A DNA stretch of 64,000 nucleotides from an uncultured Collinsella sp. (GCA_959602645.1 CAUGTZ010000004.1:58534-122533), one strand, 5' to 3'. Shown: positions 28,201 through 37,158, counted from the stretch's first letter. Program-made: numbers and translations. The notes: generated by a model not told the origin, from the letters alone.

Positions 28201-29587
28201 CTGCGCATCGTACGCCGTGATCGGCCAGTCTATCGCGGGCTGGGGCGTTATGCCGCCGGACGCCGCGGTGCCCCATGCGGTGCCATGGCCGCAGCACACG
28301 GGCTTTTTGGCCACCGTCAACGAACAACTGCAGCATATTACTTGGACGCGAGGCGCATCGGCATTTGCAACGCAGCCCGTGGGTGCCGCAGGCTGTGGCC
28401 CGGCATCGTTTAGCGTAAGCAACAACGGCAGGTGCGTGCTCTATGTAGAGAACACCGATGGCAAGGTGGGACAAACCTACGACGAAGAAGGCAACCCGGT
28501 AGCAGTGATGGGCAAGCACTTCCGCATCTTCGCCAGCACCTTGGCAGGCGATCTGTTCACGGAGCCGTTCGTGATGTGCGAGCTGGACCATCCCGTCGAT
28601 CAGATAACGACATTTTTGACGTCGGGAGGCATGCTCTCCGCGCTCGCCACGCACATTGTGAGTGCCGAGCAGAGCGAGGCAGAGCTGCACGGCATCGAAG
28701 TGCCCTTGGTGGCGTGTGCCACTTCGACGGGCGCGGTCGCTACCTCAGGAGCGGTGGTGCCCGGAGCAGCAGGCGAATCCTTCATGGTCACGGTTCGAAA
28801 CGACGGCAACACCTTGCTGACCGCCGGCACGATCGATCTGTATCGAGAGGGCTCCAGCCAGCCGTTCTCCAGCGCATCCATCGGATTCGGAGTGAACGCA
28901 CGTATGGCATCGATCTACGATCCAGAGCTTGCCGAGGACGCTTCGGCCAACGACATGGCACACGTGAAGTACGCACTCGAGACGCTGGGCGAACATTTTG
29001 CGACGCACCCGCTGGTAGCCGACAACGGCAACGCCGTGCTGGCACCGGGTTGCACGGCACAGTTCCGCATGAGCTTCGCCATCCCCGAGAGCTGGAGCGA
29101 CGAAGTGGGCAAACGCGTAACGCTGTATGCGAAGGCACGTAATCTGGTGGCGCTCGATCCCGTAACGTTCGAGGAAATTCGACCGGGCGCAAACTCGACG
29201 CTGGGCGCCGTACTGCACGAGCTTCATGTGCCCGACGCGGCATGCGAACGCTCAGAAGTTCAGGTCGGCGTATGCGACAGCGCGGATACGACAGGACTTC
29301 ACGACGCCCCGATGACAGCAGACGGCGATGGTGGCTCGAGTGGCGGCGGTACCGATGAGGACGGCGACTCCGGCGGAAGCAGCTCCGGCAGTGGCAAGGA
29401 CCACGGCAATAACATGCGCTCCGGAAAAGCGGGCACGCTTGCGGGCACGGGCGATGCCAACGCTCCCCTTACGGCAGCCGCCGCAGCACTCGCCGCGGCA
29501 GGCGCCGGCCTCGTCGCCTACAGCACCCGCCGCACGGCGCTCGAAACCAACACCGCCAATGAGGTCAATTCTGATAAGCGTCGCTAG
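25220..29587 (+). CDS. Large cell-wall-anchored surface protein with LAGTG sorting signal
   Basis: A 1,455-residue exported protein. The N-terminus has RR followed by a hydrophobic stretch (LDRRSLLVAGASSLASIMLP), a possible Tat signal, with cleavage near AYADEE. Residues about 50-150 look like a carboxypeptidase-regulatory beta-sandwich (TPIAGAQVTLTSRYAVG, then TDDEGTAIFEV). A long unassigned central region follows, then a Gly/Ser/Asp-rich stalk (about 1370-1400), LAGTGD, a hydrophobic helix and a basic tail, the standard sortase layout with an LAxTG motif. ATG 25220 follows GGGAG by 7 bases. The central function is unknown; adhesion or envelope work is likely. Confidence 0.8.
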   Translation: MLDRRSLLVAGASSLASIMLPRVPGSENAFLLPFAPTAAYADEEDPFKVLVLSRTMFGVVVVDVANKNTPIAGAQVTLTSRYAVGKQLTATTDDEGTAIFEVAPLSEDYVDEATLLDAYDFNGGISISMAGYRDVEIPLARIQGGTAITAPTRPLSDGEPYFRQLTFDEWDIQYADATFMALPKDDAANDQPDTHAFIVQAHLPQGGQATLHINKVMPATGSSPETVTQIGQIKASASGADNPATFTLEDKFLDAASGLLEEGCKLRFVLEYQGKTYTLSSPMAVVTAPAAKAESGSTTIIPTTMDQEITPFDFPASFPGIGGNKFTCWMPTFPILFDFSFAGYVLFGGGYKPASYMNDSGNPDPEYWKKSPRESGAKQASRYLDEMEGKWNQYKSMSAGSGTDPRNTKLLRHHCTLLFTMDIATQLYGSLAYDWAGKTWGNNNDPAYGNIKALFQVRTDLNWTEQFTLGPVPFFLNVNPWVLAKLALAVGAHTHGSGAAFFKNISLDWSNTSGSFTIQIGLAVTFGAGVAGVASSAVRGAASLTLFIGYEKADGHPLPRLRVGADVDVDVILQFVMFKWTTKAWSGSWPTLADSWNMSVNNGDQYVLQRSELALGGDTPYTLNACFGSGGNAEAGGVPQFIASAAIVTNAELLARAEVKATAVNAAPVVRDWDQAVTRIELEADAESDDTGQIEHFVHALIENDENAAPMYKYTYIGQATNAVADPNANSAGVSEDERGGIKPSSDNVLFSGVLSEAHMKLAMIAGVECLFRIASVCYGDNGRSRLVVHTRANGTWSAPTPVDFPLGFGEGDVERDGIYDYDFDVVEYTDGRGNQDAYVLLVSGERPDGDNTLFDTASTAGILSVVRLRISNDETRVVSHTSWRSISRGRLQEDGYHCLQCPRITVGKTLVDGRLSGAYLHRRGTTAEKALGSEAEVALECFTLWSDVSGDSLTFRQVLRFPQAPSSIELGEPENINGKMVVPVTYETANGCGCASYAVIGQSIAGWGVMPPDAAVPHAVPWPQHTGFLATVNEQLQHITWTRGASAFATQPVGAAGCGPASFSVSNNGRCVLYVENTDGKVGQTYDEEGNPVAVMGKHFRIFASTLAGDLFTEPFVMCELDHPVDQITTFLTSGGMLSALATHIVSAEQSEAELHGIEVPLVACATSTGAVATSGAVVPGAAGESFMVTVRNDGNTLLTAGTIDLYREGSSQPFSSASIGFGVNARMASIYDPELAEDASANDMAHVKYALETLGEHFATHPLVADNGNAVLAPGCTAQFRMSFAIPESWSDEVGKRVTLYAKARNLVALDPVTFEEIRPGANSTLGAVLHELHVPDAACERSEVQVGVCDSADTTGLHDAPMTADGDGGSSGGGTDEDGDSGGSSSGSGKDHGNNMRSGKAGTLAGTGDANAPLTAAAAALAAAGAGLVAYSTRRTALETNTANEVNSDKRR

Positions 29588-29638
29588 CTTCTAGTTACTT
29601 TTGTGAGAGACGCCGACCCGGCTCATCGAATATCAAAA

Positions 29639-29670
29639 TGGGCTGGTTCTGGATACCCAGAGCCGGCCCA
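29639..29670. terminator. Hairpin between convergent surface protein and membrane protein genes
   Basis: TGGGCTGGTTCTG pairs with CAGAGCCGGCCCA (13 bp including two G-U pairs), loop of 6. On the minus strand it is followed by ATTTTGAT, so it better suits the minus-strand gene. Confidence 0.55.
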
Positions 29671-29677
29671 TTACGCA

Positions 29678-30262
29678 TTAAATGTCGTCTGAGGAGTCGA
29701 GTTCAGCCTCGAGCTTGGCGCGACGTCTTTTCGCCGTGAAAAACGTTGCGCACAGGACGGCAAACGTGGCCGCGAAAATCGTCGCTCCGCAGAACACGCC
29801 CGTGGCCAGGTTCGCCAACCAAAAGACGTTTTCGAGCGGCACGATCTGCGCCTCAGCGATACAGCGCATTGCGGCAATAACAAGCGCGAACGCGGCGCCG
29901 CTAAGACCGCTGACAAGCAGGAAATATCCAACAGGAAGATGCTCGGTTTGCCCAAAACGATTGGTATCGACATAGCCCTTCCGCGTTTGCAGTCCTGCGC
30001 AAATCAACATCACGAGAACGAGCCACAAATACATGGCTGCCTCGAACGGCGTTGCAAAGCCATGCGGCATTTCACTGGCATCGCTGTGAACCCACGCAAC
30101 CTGTCGAGCTATAAACTGGTAGAAAAAGATCATCAACATGCCAAACGAAAGCAGCACGAAACCAATCTTGTAGATCTTCGCGCTCTCAGCCTCCAGGCGT
30201 TCATCCTTTGGGCCGGCATATTCACGCCACTTTTGCACGAGTTTTAAATCTTCAAATTTCAT
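29678..30262 (-). CDS. Four-helix membrane protein paired with an HTH regulator (DUF6773-like)
   Basis: A 194-residue protein with four hydrophobic segments (starting near residues 31, 77, 113 and 153) and a charged C-terminus (FTAKRRRAKLEAELDSSDDI). The N-terminal phrase DERLEAESAKIYKIGF resembles DUF6773/DUF2178-type membrane proteins that are encoded next to small XRE regulators, as here (9-base gap). Function unknown; such pairs are often self-regulated. The family label is tentative. Confidence 0.6.
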   Translation of the reverse strand: MKFEDLKLVQKWREYAGPKDERLEAESAKIYKIGFVLLSFGMLMIFFYQFIARQVAWVHSDASEMPHGFATPFEAAMYLWLVLVMLICAGLQTRKGYVDTNRFGQTEHLPVGYFLLVSGLSGAAFALVIAAMRCIAEAQIVPLENVFWLANLATGVFCGATIFAATFAVLCATFFTAKRRRAKLEAELDSSDDI

Positions 30263-30271
30263 AGCGAACTC

Positions 30272-30502
30272 CTAAAGAGCGTCAGGGTCGACGTCGTTTT
30301 CGTCTTCCCAAAATAAGTCGTTCAACGTAACCCGCAGCGCTCTGCAGATTGCCACGCACAAGTTGAGCGTGGGATTGTAGCCGCCCGCCTCGATCAGACC
30401 GATGGTTTGACGCGTAACGCCCACGGCTTTGGCCAAGTCGGCCTGCGAAAGGCCAGCCGCCGCGCGCGCCGCCTTCATGCGTAGGTTCTTTTTGCCCGGC
30501 AT
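30272..30502 (-). CDS. Small XRE-family HTH regulator
   Basis: A 76-residue protein that is almost entirely a Cro/CI HTH (AARAAAGLSQADLAKAVGVTRQTIGLIEAGGYNPTL), with an acidic tail (FWEDENDVD). This is the YozG/Xre mini-regulator type. ATG 30502 follows AAAGGAA; codons further upstream are not conserved in character. It lies upstream of the membrane protein gene in one operon. Confidence 0.88.
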   Translation of the reverse strand: MPGKKNLRMKAARAAAGLSQADLAKAVGVTRQTIGLIEAGGYNPTLNLCVAICRALRVTLNDLFWEDENDVDPDAL

Positions 30503-30550
30503 GGAGTTCCTTTCGTGGTATTGGACAGATATCCGTTGCAACATGACAGA

Positions 30551-30579
30551 AATATATTGCATCTAGTAATTGATATCAA
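30551..30579 (-). promoter_or_regulatory. Sigma-70-type promoter of the HTH / membrane protein operon
   Basis: On the minus strand: TTGATA (30579-30574), spacer 17, TATATT (30556-30551), about 50 bases before the HTH start. TTGATATCAA is itself palindromic and could be an operator. Confidence 0.6.
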
Positions 30580-30737
30580 CTATGTCTTGCATATTGAAAT
30601 TCATGTATGTCATTCCTTTTATTCCGCAGAGCCAAAACTGGTGCTGGCCAGCCGAGTTGAAGGCGTGCGCAAAAGGAGCGGTTTTCTCGCAACGCATCCG
30701 GCTGAAGAGCGCGGGGCATTATCGTTTACGAGCTCCG

Positions 30738-31298
30738 TTATTGTTCGATGGTCTTCTTGACGACCGCGGGGACGCCTGCCGCCACCACGTTGTCCGGAAG
30801 GTCTTCCGTCACGACGCTGCCCGCGGCAATCACGCAACCGCTACCGATAGTAACCCCCTGCAGCACGGACACATTCGCGCCAAACCAGCAGTTATCGTCG
30901 ACGACGATGGGCAGCGCCTTCTCGAGACCCAAGTTGCGGTCCTTTGCCTTTAGAGGATGCGAAGCGGTGTAGAAACCACAAAACGGCCCGATAAACACGT
31001 TGCCACCAAAGGTGATAGAGCCGCCGTCCATAAAGTAGCAGCCATGGTTTACAAAACAGCCCTCACCAAAGGTCGTCTTGCTCTCGTAGTCAAAGTAGGC
31101 AGGCGAAAGGACCGTCAGCCCCCCGGGAAGATCGGTATCGAGCAAGGACTTCAAAGCATCGAGCTGTGCGTCGCTTCCAGGTTTTGCCATATTAAAGTCA
31201 TAGCAGAGCGCCTCCGCCTTCGCGCGTTGCGCCAGGAGCTCCTCGTCAAAGTTGGCATCATGCCACTCACCGCGCTCCATCTTCTCTTTCTCGGTCAT
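30738..31298 (-). CDS. Sugar O-acetyltransferase (maltose/galactoside acetyltransferase family)
   Basis: A 186-residue left-handed beta-helix protein with an N-terminal MAT domain (EKEKMERGEWHDANFDEELL) and hexapeptide repeats (ITFGGNVFIGPFCGFYT, GANVSVLQGVTIGSGCVIAAGSVVTEDLPDNVVAAGVPA). The catalytic His lies in the ASHPLKAKDR region. It transfers acetyl from acetyl-CoA to a sugar hydroxyl. Length and order are typical of Maa/LacA. The start has GGGGG upstream. Confidence 0.9.
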   Translation of the reverse strand: MTEKEKMERGEWHDANFDEELLAQRAKAEALCYDFNMAKPGSDAQLDALKSLLDTDLPGGLTVLSPAYFDYESKTTFGEGCFVNHGCYFMDGGSITFGGNVFIGPFCGFYTASHPLKAKDRNLGLEKALPIVVDDNCWFGANVSVLQGVTIGSGCVIAAGSVVTEDLPDNVVAAGVPAVVKKTIEQ

Positions 31299-31532
31299 TG
31301 CGCCCCCTCAAACAACATGCAGTCTTGATGCGGCAATTCTACCAGCCGATAAGCCACGGTTTTAACACGAGCACCACACCGCGCAGGGAATGACCGCAGA
31401 AGCCAAAGGTGCCCGACTTCGAACGATTGTTCGATGGATTTCGTGTTGGGTGGAATCGTCTGTGGGCTGGGCTATGCTACCTTGACTATCTATATGACTT
31501 AAACGCAGCAAAGGAGCACCGAGAGAGCGAGT

Positions 31533-33530
31533 ATGGCAAAAAACACCGCAAACTATGGTAACGACAGTATTCGTCAGCTCAAGGACGAGGAGCGCGTACG
31601 CCTGCGCCCCGCCGTCATCTTTGGCTCGGACGGGCTCGACGGCTGCGCGCATGCCGCCTTCGAGATCCTGTCCAACGCCGTTGACGAGGCGCGCCAGGGC
31701 TACGGCAAGCTCATCATCCTTACCGCCTTTCGCGATGGCTCCATTCAGGTAGAGGACAACGGCCGCGGCTGCCCACTCGACTGGAACCCTTCTGAGAAGC
31801 GCTTTAACTGGGAGCTCGTCTTTTGCGAGCTCTACGCCGGCGGCAAGTACAACAACAACCAGGGCGGCGACTACGACTTCTCGCTCGGCACCAACGGCCT
31901 GGGCTCGTGCGCGACCCAGTACGCTTCCGAGTACATGGACGTCACCGTTTGGCGCGACGGTAACAAGTACTCTCTGCACTTTAAGAAAGGCAAGGTCGTC
32001 GGCGCCAAAAAGAAGGCGCTCGAGATCGAGCCCAGCGACGAGGACCGCACCGGTACCACCATCAAGTGGCGCCCCGATCTTGAGGTCTTTACCTCGATCA
32101 GCATTCCCCACGACTGGTATCGCGAGACCATGCGCCGCCAGGCCGTGGTTAACGCCAACGTGACCTTCCGCCTGCGCATCGAGGGCGACGACGGCGAGTT
32201 TTCCGAAGAGGATTTTTGCTACCCCAAGGGTATCGAGGACTACGTGCTCGAGAAGGTCGGTGCCGACTACCTCACCGAGCCCTTCTTTATCGAGGCCGAC
32301 CGTCGCGGTCGCGACCGCGAAGACCTGCCCGACTACAACGTAAAGATCACCGCGTGCATGTGCTTCTCGCGCACCTTCATGATGCAGGAGTACTACCACA
32401 ACTCGTCATGGCTCGAGAACGGCGGCTCACCCGAGAAGGCGGCCCGTAACGCTCTGACCAGCGCCATCGATGCTTACATTAAGCAACAGGGCAAGTACAA
32501 CAAAAACGAGAGCGGTATCAAATGGCAGGACGTCCAGGACTGCCTGGTGCTGGTGACCAACTGCTTCTCCACCCAGACGTCCTACGAAAACCAGACTAAG
32601 AAGGCCATCAACAACCGCTTTATCCAGCAGGCCATGACGGCATTCTTTAAGGAGCGCCTTTCGACCTACCTGATCGAGAACAAAGACGCCGCCAATAAGA
32701 TCATGGAGCAGGTGCTCATCAACAAGCGCTCGCGCGAGAATGCCGAGAAGGCCCGCCAGAGCATCAAGACCAACCTGCAGCAGAAGACCGACATGGCCAA
32801 CCGCGTGCAAAAGTTCATCGATTGCCGCTCCAAGGACAAGAGCCGCCGCGAGATCTACATCGTAGAGGGCGACTCGGCAGCAGGCGCCATCCGCACGTCG
32901 CGCGATGCCGAGTTCCAGGGTGTTATGCCCGTCCGCGGCAAGATCCTCAATTGCCTGAAGGAGGACTATCCGCGCATCTTTAAGTCCGACATCATCATGG
33001 ACCTTATGCGCGTGCTGGGCTGCGGCGTGGAGATCAAGGACAAGCGCATCAAGAACCTTGGTGCCTTTGACCTGGACAACCTCAACTGGAACAAGGTCAT
33101 CATCTGTACGGACGCCGACGTCGACGGCTACCACATCCGCACGCTCGTGCTCACCATGCTCTACCGCCTGGTGCCCACACTTATCGACGAGGGCTACGTG
33201 TATATCGCCGAGTCGCCGCTCTACGAGATCAACTGCAAAGAGAAGACCTACTTTGCCTACACCGAGCTCGAGAAGAACGGCATCCTCAAGGAGATCGGCG
33301 ACCAGAAGTGCTCCATCAACCGCTCCAAGGGTCTTGGTGAGAACGATCCGGACATGATGTGGCTCACCACCATGAACCCCGAGACGCGCCGTCTGATCAA
33401 GGTGGAGCCCGAGGACGTCACCAAGATGGAAACCATGTTCAACCTGTTGCTGGGCAACGACGAGGCGGGCCGCAAGCGCCATATCTCCGAGCACGGCAAG
33501 GAATACCTGGACCAGCTGGACCTGCAATAG
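31533..33530 (+). CDS. Type IIA topoisomerase B subunit (GyrB/ParE-like)
   Basis: A 665-residue protein: GHKL ATPase (EILSNAVDEA, VEDNGRGCPLD, GTNGLGSCATQYAS), transducer domain, then Toprim with EGDSAAGAIRTSRD and the Mg-binding TDADVDGYHIRTL. It passes ATP-driven strand passage to the A subunit encoded next. The Toprim region departs from housekeeping GyrB: PVRGKILNCLKEDYPRIFKSDIIMDL replaces the usual PLRGKILNVEKA. It is likely a ParE or a second, lineage-specific topoisomerase. Confidence 0.9.
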   Translation: MAKNTANYGNDSIRQLKDEERVRLRPAVIFGSDGLDGCAHAAFEILSNAVDEARQGYGKLIILTAFRDGSIQVEDNGRGCPLDWNPSEKRFNWELVFCELYAGGKYNNNQGGDYDFSLGTNGLGSCATQYASEYMDVTVWRDGNKYSLHFKKGKVVGAKKKALEIEPSDEDRTGTTIKWRPDLEVFTSISIPHDWYRETMRRQAVVNANVTFRLRIEGDDGEFSEEDFCYPKGIEDYVLEKVGADYLTEPFFIEADRRGRDREDLPDYNVKITACMCFSRTFMMQEYYHNSSWLENGGSPEKAARNALTSAIDAYIKQQGKYNKNESGIKWQDVQDCLVLVTNCFSTQTSYENQTKKAINNRFIQQAMTAFFKERLSTYLIENKDAANKIMEQVLINKRSRENAEKARQSIKTNLQQKTDMANRVQKFIDCRSKDKSRREIYIVEGDSAAGAIRTSRDAEFQGVMPVRGKILNCLKEDYPRIFKSDIIMDLMRVLGCGVEIKDKRIKNLGAFDLDNLNWNKVIICTDADVDGYHIRTLVLTMLYRLVPTLIDEGYVYIAESPLYEINCKEKTYFAYTELEKNGILKEIGDQKCSINRSKGLGENDPDMMWLTTMNPETRRLIKVEPEDVTKMETMFNLLLGNDEAGRKRHISEHGKEYLDQLDLQ

Positions 33531-33575
33531 CAGCAAATCGATAACGACGGCCCATAAGAAGTTCAAGAGGAAATC

Positions 33576-35816
33576 GTGGCAAAGAAGAAGACAAAGAACC
33601 AGCCAAAGAAAAAGCAGGTCAACGCCGAGAACGTCATCGGCCTGCACTCTGAGGTCACCGACCAGCCGATTACGCAGACGCTCGAGGTCAACTACATGCC
33701 CTACGCTATGAGCGTCAACGTCTCGCGTGCATTCCCCGAGATCGACGGCTTTAAGCCCTCGCACCGCAAGCTGCTCTACACTATGTACAAGATGGGCCTG
33801 CTCAAGGGCGAGCGCCAAAAGAGCGCCAACATCGTGGGCCAGACCATGAAGCTCAACCCGCACGGCGATGCCGCGATCTACGAGACGATGGTGCGCCTGG
33901 CGACAGGCAACGAAGCGCTGCTTGCCCCCTTCGTGGAGTCGAAGGGCAACTTTGGCAAGTACTATTCGGGCGACCTGAGCTACGCCGCCTCGCGTTATAC
34001 CGAGGCCAAGCTCTCCCCCATCAGCGCCGAAATCTTCAAAGACATCGACAAGGACCCGGTCGACTTCGTTGACAGCTACGACGGTGCCATGAAGGAGCCG
34101 CGTCTGCTGCCCACCACGTTCCCCAACATCCTTGTCTCGGCCAATAAGGGCATCGGCGTCGCCATGGCGTCCGACATCTGCGGTTTCAACCTCAACGAGG
34201 TCTGCACCGCCACGATGCACTACCTGAAGGACCCCGACTGCGACCTGCTCGAGTACATGCCCATGCCCGATTTCTCGACCGGCGGCGAGATTATCTACCG
34301 CCGCGAGGAGATGGAGAAGATCATCGAGACCGGTCTTGGCAGCTTCCAGATTCGCTCCCGCTGGCGCTGGATTCCCGAAGAGCGCATCATCGAGGTGTAC
34401 GAGATTCCCTACACCACCAAGACCGATGTCATCATCGAGCGCATCGTCAAGCTCTCCAAGGAGGGCAAGGTCAAAGAGATCGCTGACATCCGCGACGAGA
34501 CCGACCTCTCGGGCTTGCGCATCGCCATCGACCTTAAGCGCGGCGTCGACCCCGACAAGCTCATGGCGAAGCTCTATCGCTCGACCACGCTGCAGGATTC
34601 GTTCTCGTGCAACTTCAACGTACTGGTCGACGGCTATCCCCGCGTTATGGGTGTGCGCCAGATCTTGCACGAATGGGCCAAGTGGCGTATTGAGTCCACG
34701 CGCCGCCGCATTAGCTTTGACCTGGACAAAAAGTCCGAGCGTCTGCACCTTCTGCACGGCCTCGAGGCAATTCTGCTCGACATCGACAAGGCCATCGCCA
34801 TCATCCGCGGCACTAAGCTCGAGGCAGAGGTTGTACCCAACCTTATGAAGGGTTTCGACATCGACGAGACCCAGGCCGAGTTTGTCGCCGAGCTCAAGCT
34901 CCGCAACATCAACGAGGAATACATCCTCAACCGCACCAAGGACATTGCCAAGCTCGAGGGCGAGATCGCCGAACTCGAGGAGATCCTCTCGAGCGAGGAC
35001 AACATCAAGAAGGTCATCAGCGACGAGCTGGCCGCGGTTAACAAGAAGTACGTGATGCCGCGCCGCACGGGCAGGATCGAGCCCCATGAGGTCATCGAGG
35101 TAAGCCTGGAGCCCGAGGTCGAGGAGTACCCGGTCACCATCATGCTCTCGCGCGACGGCTACCTTAAGAAGATGACGGACCGCGTGCTCAAGAAGGCGAC
35201 CACGCTCAAGTACAAGGACGGCGACAAACCCTTTATCGAGTTCCCGTCCTCCAACACGCACGAGCTGCTGGTCTTTACCAACAAGAGCCAGGTGTACAAG
35301 TGCAAGGTCGCGGCGTTTGAGGATACCAAGTCGGCCCAGCTGGGCTCGTACCTTCCGACCGATCTCGAGATGGAACCCGACGAGAGCGTCATCTGGGTCA
35401 TCGACCCCGAGGACTACAAGGCCGACGTGCTGTTCGTCTTTGAGAACGGCCGCGTGGTGCGTGTCGCGCTTTCTGGATACGCTACCAAGACCAACCGCAA
35501 GCGCCTTAAGAACGCCATCTACGGCGGCAGCAAGCTGCTGTATGCGCAGGTGCTCAAGGAGGACCGCGACCTCGCGCTGGTCTCGAGCGACTACCGCCTG
35601 ATGAACTTCAACACGTCGCTGCTCAAGACCAAGACGACCACCAACACGCAGGGCGTCCAGGCCTTTACGGCCAAGAAGGGCCGCTCGGTCACCACCGTCG
35701 GCACGACCGAGGAAATCCTTGGCGCCGGCGTCTCGGCCGAGAAGTTCACCGCGCAGAGCCTGCCCTCCGCCGGCGCCCTCATGAAGGAAAATGACATGCC
35801 GAGTTTGTTTGACTAG
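33576..35816 (+). CDS. Type IIA topoisomerase A subunit (GyrA/ParC-like)
   Basis: A 746-residue protein with the winged-helix breakage-reunion domain: the catalytic Tyr in AASRYTEAKLS (about residue 137), HPHGD-like NPHGDAAIYETMVRLA, and a coiled-coil C-gate region (NRTKDIAKLEGEIAELEEILSSEDNIKKVI). The C-terminal part is a reduced beta-pinwheel and lacks a clear GQRGG box, so it is ParC-like rather than gyrase. The N-terminus has a Lys-rich tail. The gene starts 45 bases after the B subunit gene. Confidence 0.9.
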   Translation: MAKKKTKNQPKKKQVNAENVIGLHSEVTDQPITQTLEVNYMPYAMSVNVSRAFPEIDGFKPSHRKLLYTMYKMGLLKGERQKSANIVGQTMKLNPHGDAAIYETMVRLATGNEALLAPFVESKGNFGKYYSGDLSYAASRYTEAKLSPISAEIFKDIDKDPVDFVDSYDGAMKEPRLLPTTFPNILVSANKGIGVAMASDICGFNLNEVCTATMHYLKDPDCDLLEYMPMPDFSTGGEIIYRREEMEKIIETGLGSFQIRSRWRWIPEERIIEVYEIPYTTKTDVIIERIVKLSKEGKVKEIADIRDETDLSGLRIAIDLKRGVDPDKLMAKLYRSTTLQDSFSCNFNVLVDGYPRVMGVRQILHEWAKWRIESTRRRISFDLDKKSERLHLLHGLEAILLDIDKAIAIIRGTKLEAEVVPNLMKGFDIDETQAEFVAELKLRNINEEYILNRTKDIAKLEGEIAELEEILSSEDNIKKVISDELAAVNKKYVMPRRTGRIEPHEVIEVSLEPEVEEYPVTIMLSRDGYLKKMTDRVLKKATTLKYKDGDKPFIEFPSSNTHELLVFTNKSQVYKCKVAAFEDTKSAQLGSYLPTDLEMEPDESVIWVIDPEDYKADVLFVFENGRVVRVALSGYATKTNRKRLKNAIYGGSKLLYAQVLKEDRDLALVSSDYRLMNFNTSLLKTKTTTNTQGVQAFTAKKGRSVTTVGTTEEILGAGVSAEKFTAQSLPSAGALMKENDMPSLFD

Positions 35817-35852
35817 GTACCACGGCAACGAGATCGTTAGATACTTCGCAAA

Positions 35853-35903
35853 GCGACGAGGCCCGGAACGCAACGGCATTGCGCCCGGGACTCGTCGTTT
35901 TTC
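35853..35903 (+). terminator. Intrinsic terminator of the topoisomerase operon
   Basis: GCGACGAG-GCCCGG pairs with CCCGGGACTCGTCG around an inner hairpin (CGCAA/TTGCG), followed by TTTTTCTT. It starts 37 bases after the stop. Confidence 0.85.
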
Positions 35904-35999
35904 TTCTCAACTATTTTTTAACGCAGATAAATTGATTTCTGCTTATTTTTCTGCGTAAAAAATGTCAGCGTCACTACTTCGATGCCCTTTGGTCAGTCG

Positions 36000-36056
36000 T
36001 TAGCAAAACTTGCAAAAGTTAGCAAAACTTGCAAAAATTAGCAAAACCTGCAAAGG
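36000..36056 (+). repeat. Three tandem 19-bp repeats before an ATPase gene
   Basis: Three abutting copies of TTAGCAAAACTTGCAAAAG (36000, 36019, 36038); the first two differ by one base, the third by three. Each junction reads TTGC-N-GCAA, an inverted repeat. The third copy contains the ribosome-binding site of the following gene, so a bound protein would block both promoter clearance and translation. Confidence 0.8.
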
Positions 36057-36063
36057 AGCTACC

Positions 36064-37158
36064 ATGGAGTACAGCAAGAACCCCTTTACCCCAACATTTG
36101 GAAGCGTCCCTCCCTTTCTAGCGGGTCGCGAGCATATCCTGCGCGACATCAACCGTGGCTTTATCAACGGCCCAGGAGATCCCAACCTGTCGACCATTTT
36201 TACTGGCGCAAGGGGAACGGGCAAGACGGCACTTCTCTCGCTCCTTTCAGAAACGGCGCTTGAACACGACTGGATCGCAGCAAATGTCTCCGCCATGCCA
36301 GGCATGCTCGAAGATATTATCGAGCGAACCAATGAAGCCGCAGATAGCTACCTCTCACAGCCTCACGCGCGCATAAACGGTGTTCAAATTGGCCCAGTGG
36401 GCATCGATTGGACATACGCTCAAGAGGCTCAGGGCAACTGGCGCACGCGCATGAATGGCATCTTTAAGCAACTCGAAAAACATGACATCGGACTTCTCAT
36501 CACCATCGATGAAGTCACCGTCGATCTCGAAGAAATGCTTCAATTTGCCTCTGTTTACCAGCACTTTGTACGCGAAGGTAAAAAAGTTGCCCTACTCATG
36601 GCAGGACTGCCCTACAAAGTATCGGCGTTGCTACGTAACGATTCCGTCTCGTTCCTCAGACGCTCCCAGTATCATCAGCTGGGACGAATCACTGATGTTG
36701 AGATTGCAAATGCATTTCGTAAAACCATTGAAGCAGGAGGACGCTCAATCACGCCAGAAGCACTCGAGGATGCCGTGAAGGCCGTCGACGGATTTCCCTA
36801 CATGATGCAGCTCGTCGGATATCGCACTTGGGATGTTTCGGAAAACTCGCCCCAAATCAGTACATCCGATGTCCAGCAGGGTTCTCTGCTTGCCCGTATG
36901 GAGCTGCGCGATCGTATTCTCGAAACGACCTATCAGGAGCTTTCCGATAAAGACATTGAGTTTTTGCTCGCGATGCTGCCCGATTCTGGCCCCAGCAGGG
37001 TCTCGGAGATAGCCAAACGCATGGGCGTCGCCAGCAACTACGCAAGCCAATACAAACGCCGCCTCCTCGAGGACGGCGTTATCGGGGAACGTGGACGTGG
37101 CCTCGTCGGCTTCGACATCCCCGCGTTCAGGGAATTCTTGAACGAGAAGGCGTTTTAG
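36064..37158 (+). CDS. P-loop ATPase with C-terminal winged helix
   Basis: A 364-residue protein. Residues 1-230 are a STAND/archaeal-type AAA ATPase: PFLAGREHILRDI, Walker A GARGTGKTALL, Walker B LLITIDEV, and sensor-like LLMAGLPYKVSALL. The C-terminal 90 residues are a winged helix (DSGPSRVSEIAKRMGVASNYASQYKRRLLEDGVIGERGRGLVGFDIP). Such proteins (often called ATPase/DUF-type AAA_16 or Orc1-like) are common in accessory DNA and of unknown role. ATG 36064 follows AAGGAG. The tandem repeats upstream suggest self-control through the winged helix. Confidence 0.8.
   Translation: MEYSKNPFTPTFGSVPPFLAGREHILRDINRGFINGPGDPNLSTIFTGARGTGKTALLSLLSETALEHDWIAANVSAMPGMLEDIIERTNEAADSYLSQPHARINGVQIGPVGIDWTYAQEAQGNWRTRMNGIFKQLEKHDIGLLITIDEVTVDLEEMLQFASVYQHFVREGKKVALLMAGLPYKVSALLRNDSVSFLRRSQYHQLGRITDVEIANAFRKTIEAGGRSITPEALEDAVKAVDGFPYMMQLVGYRTWDVSENSPQISTSDVQQGSLLARMELRDRILETTYQELSDKDIEFLLAMLPDSGPSRVSEIAKRMGVASNYASQYKRRLLEDGVIGERGRGLVGFDIPAFREFLNEKAF

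Noticed and set aside
32427..35879. A 1,150-codon frame on the minus strand across the topoisomerase genes
   Set aside because: It is the antisense of two clear topoisomerase frames, is Leu/Val/His-rich with no family motifs, and arises from GC-rich third positions.
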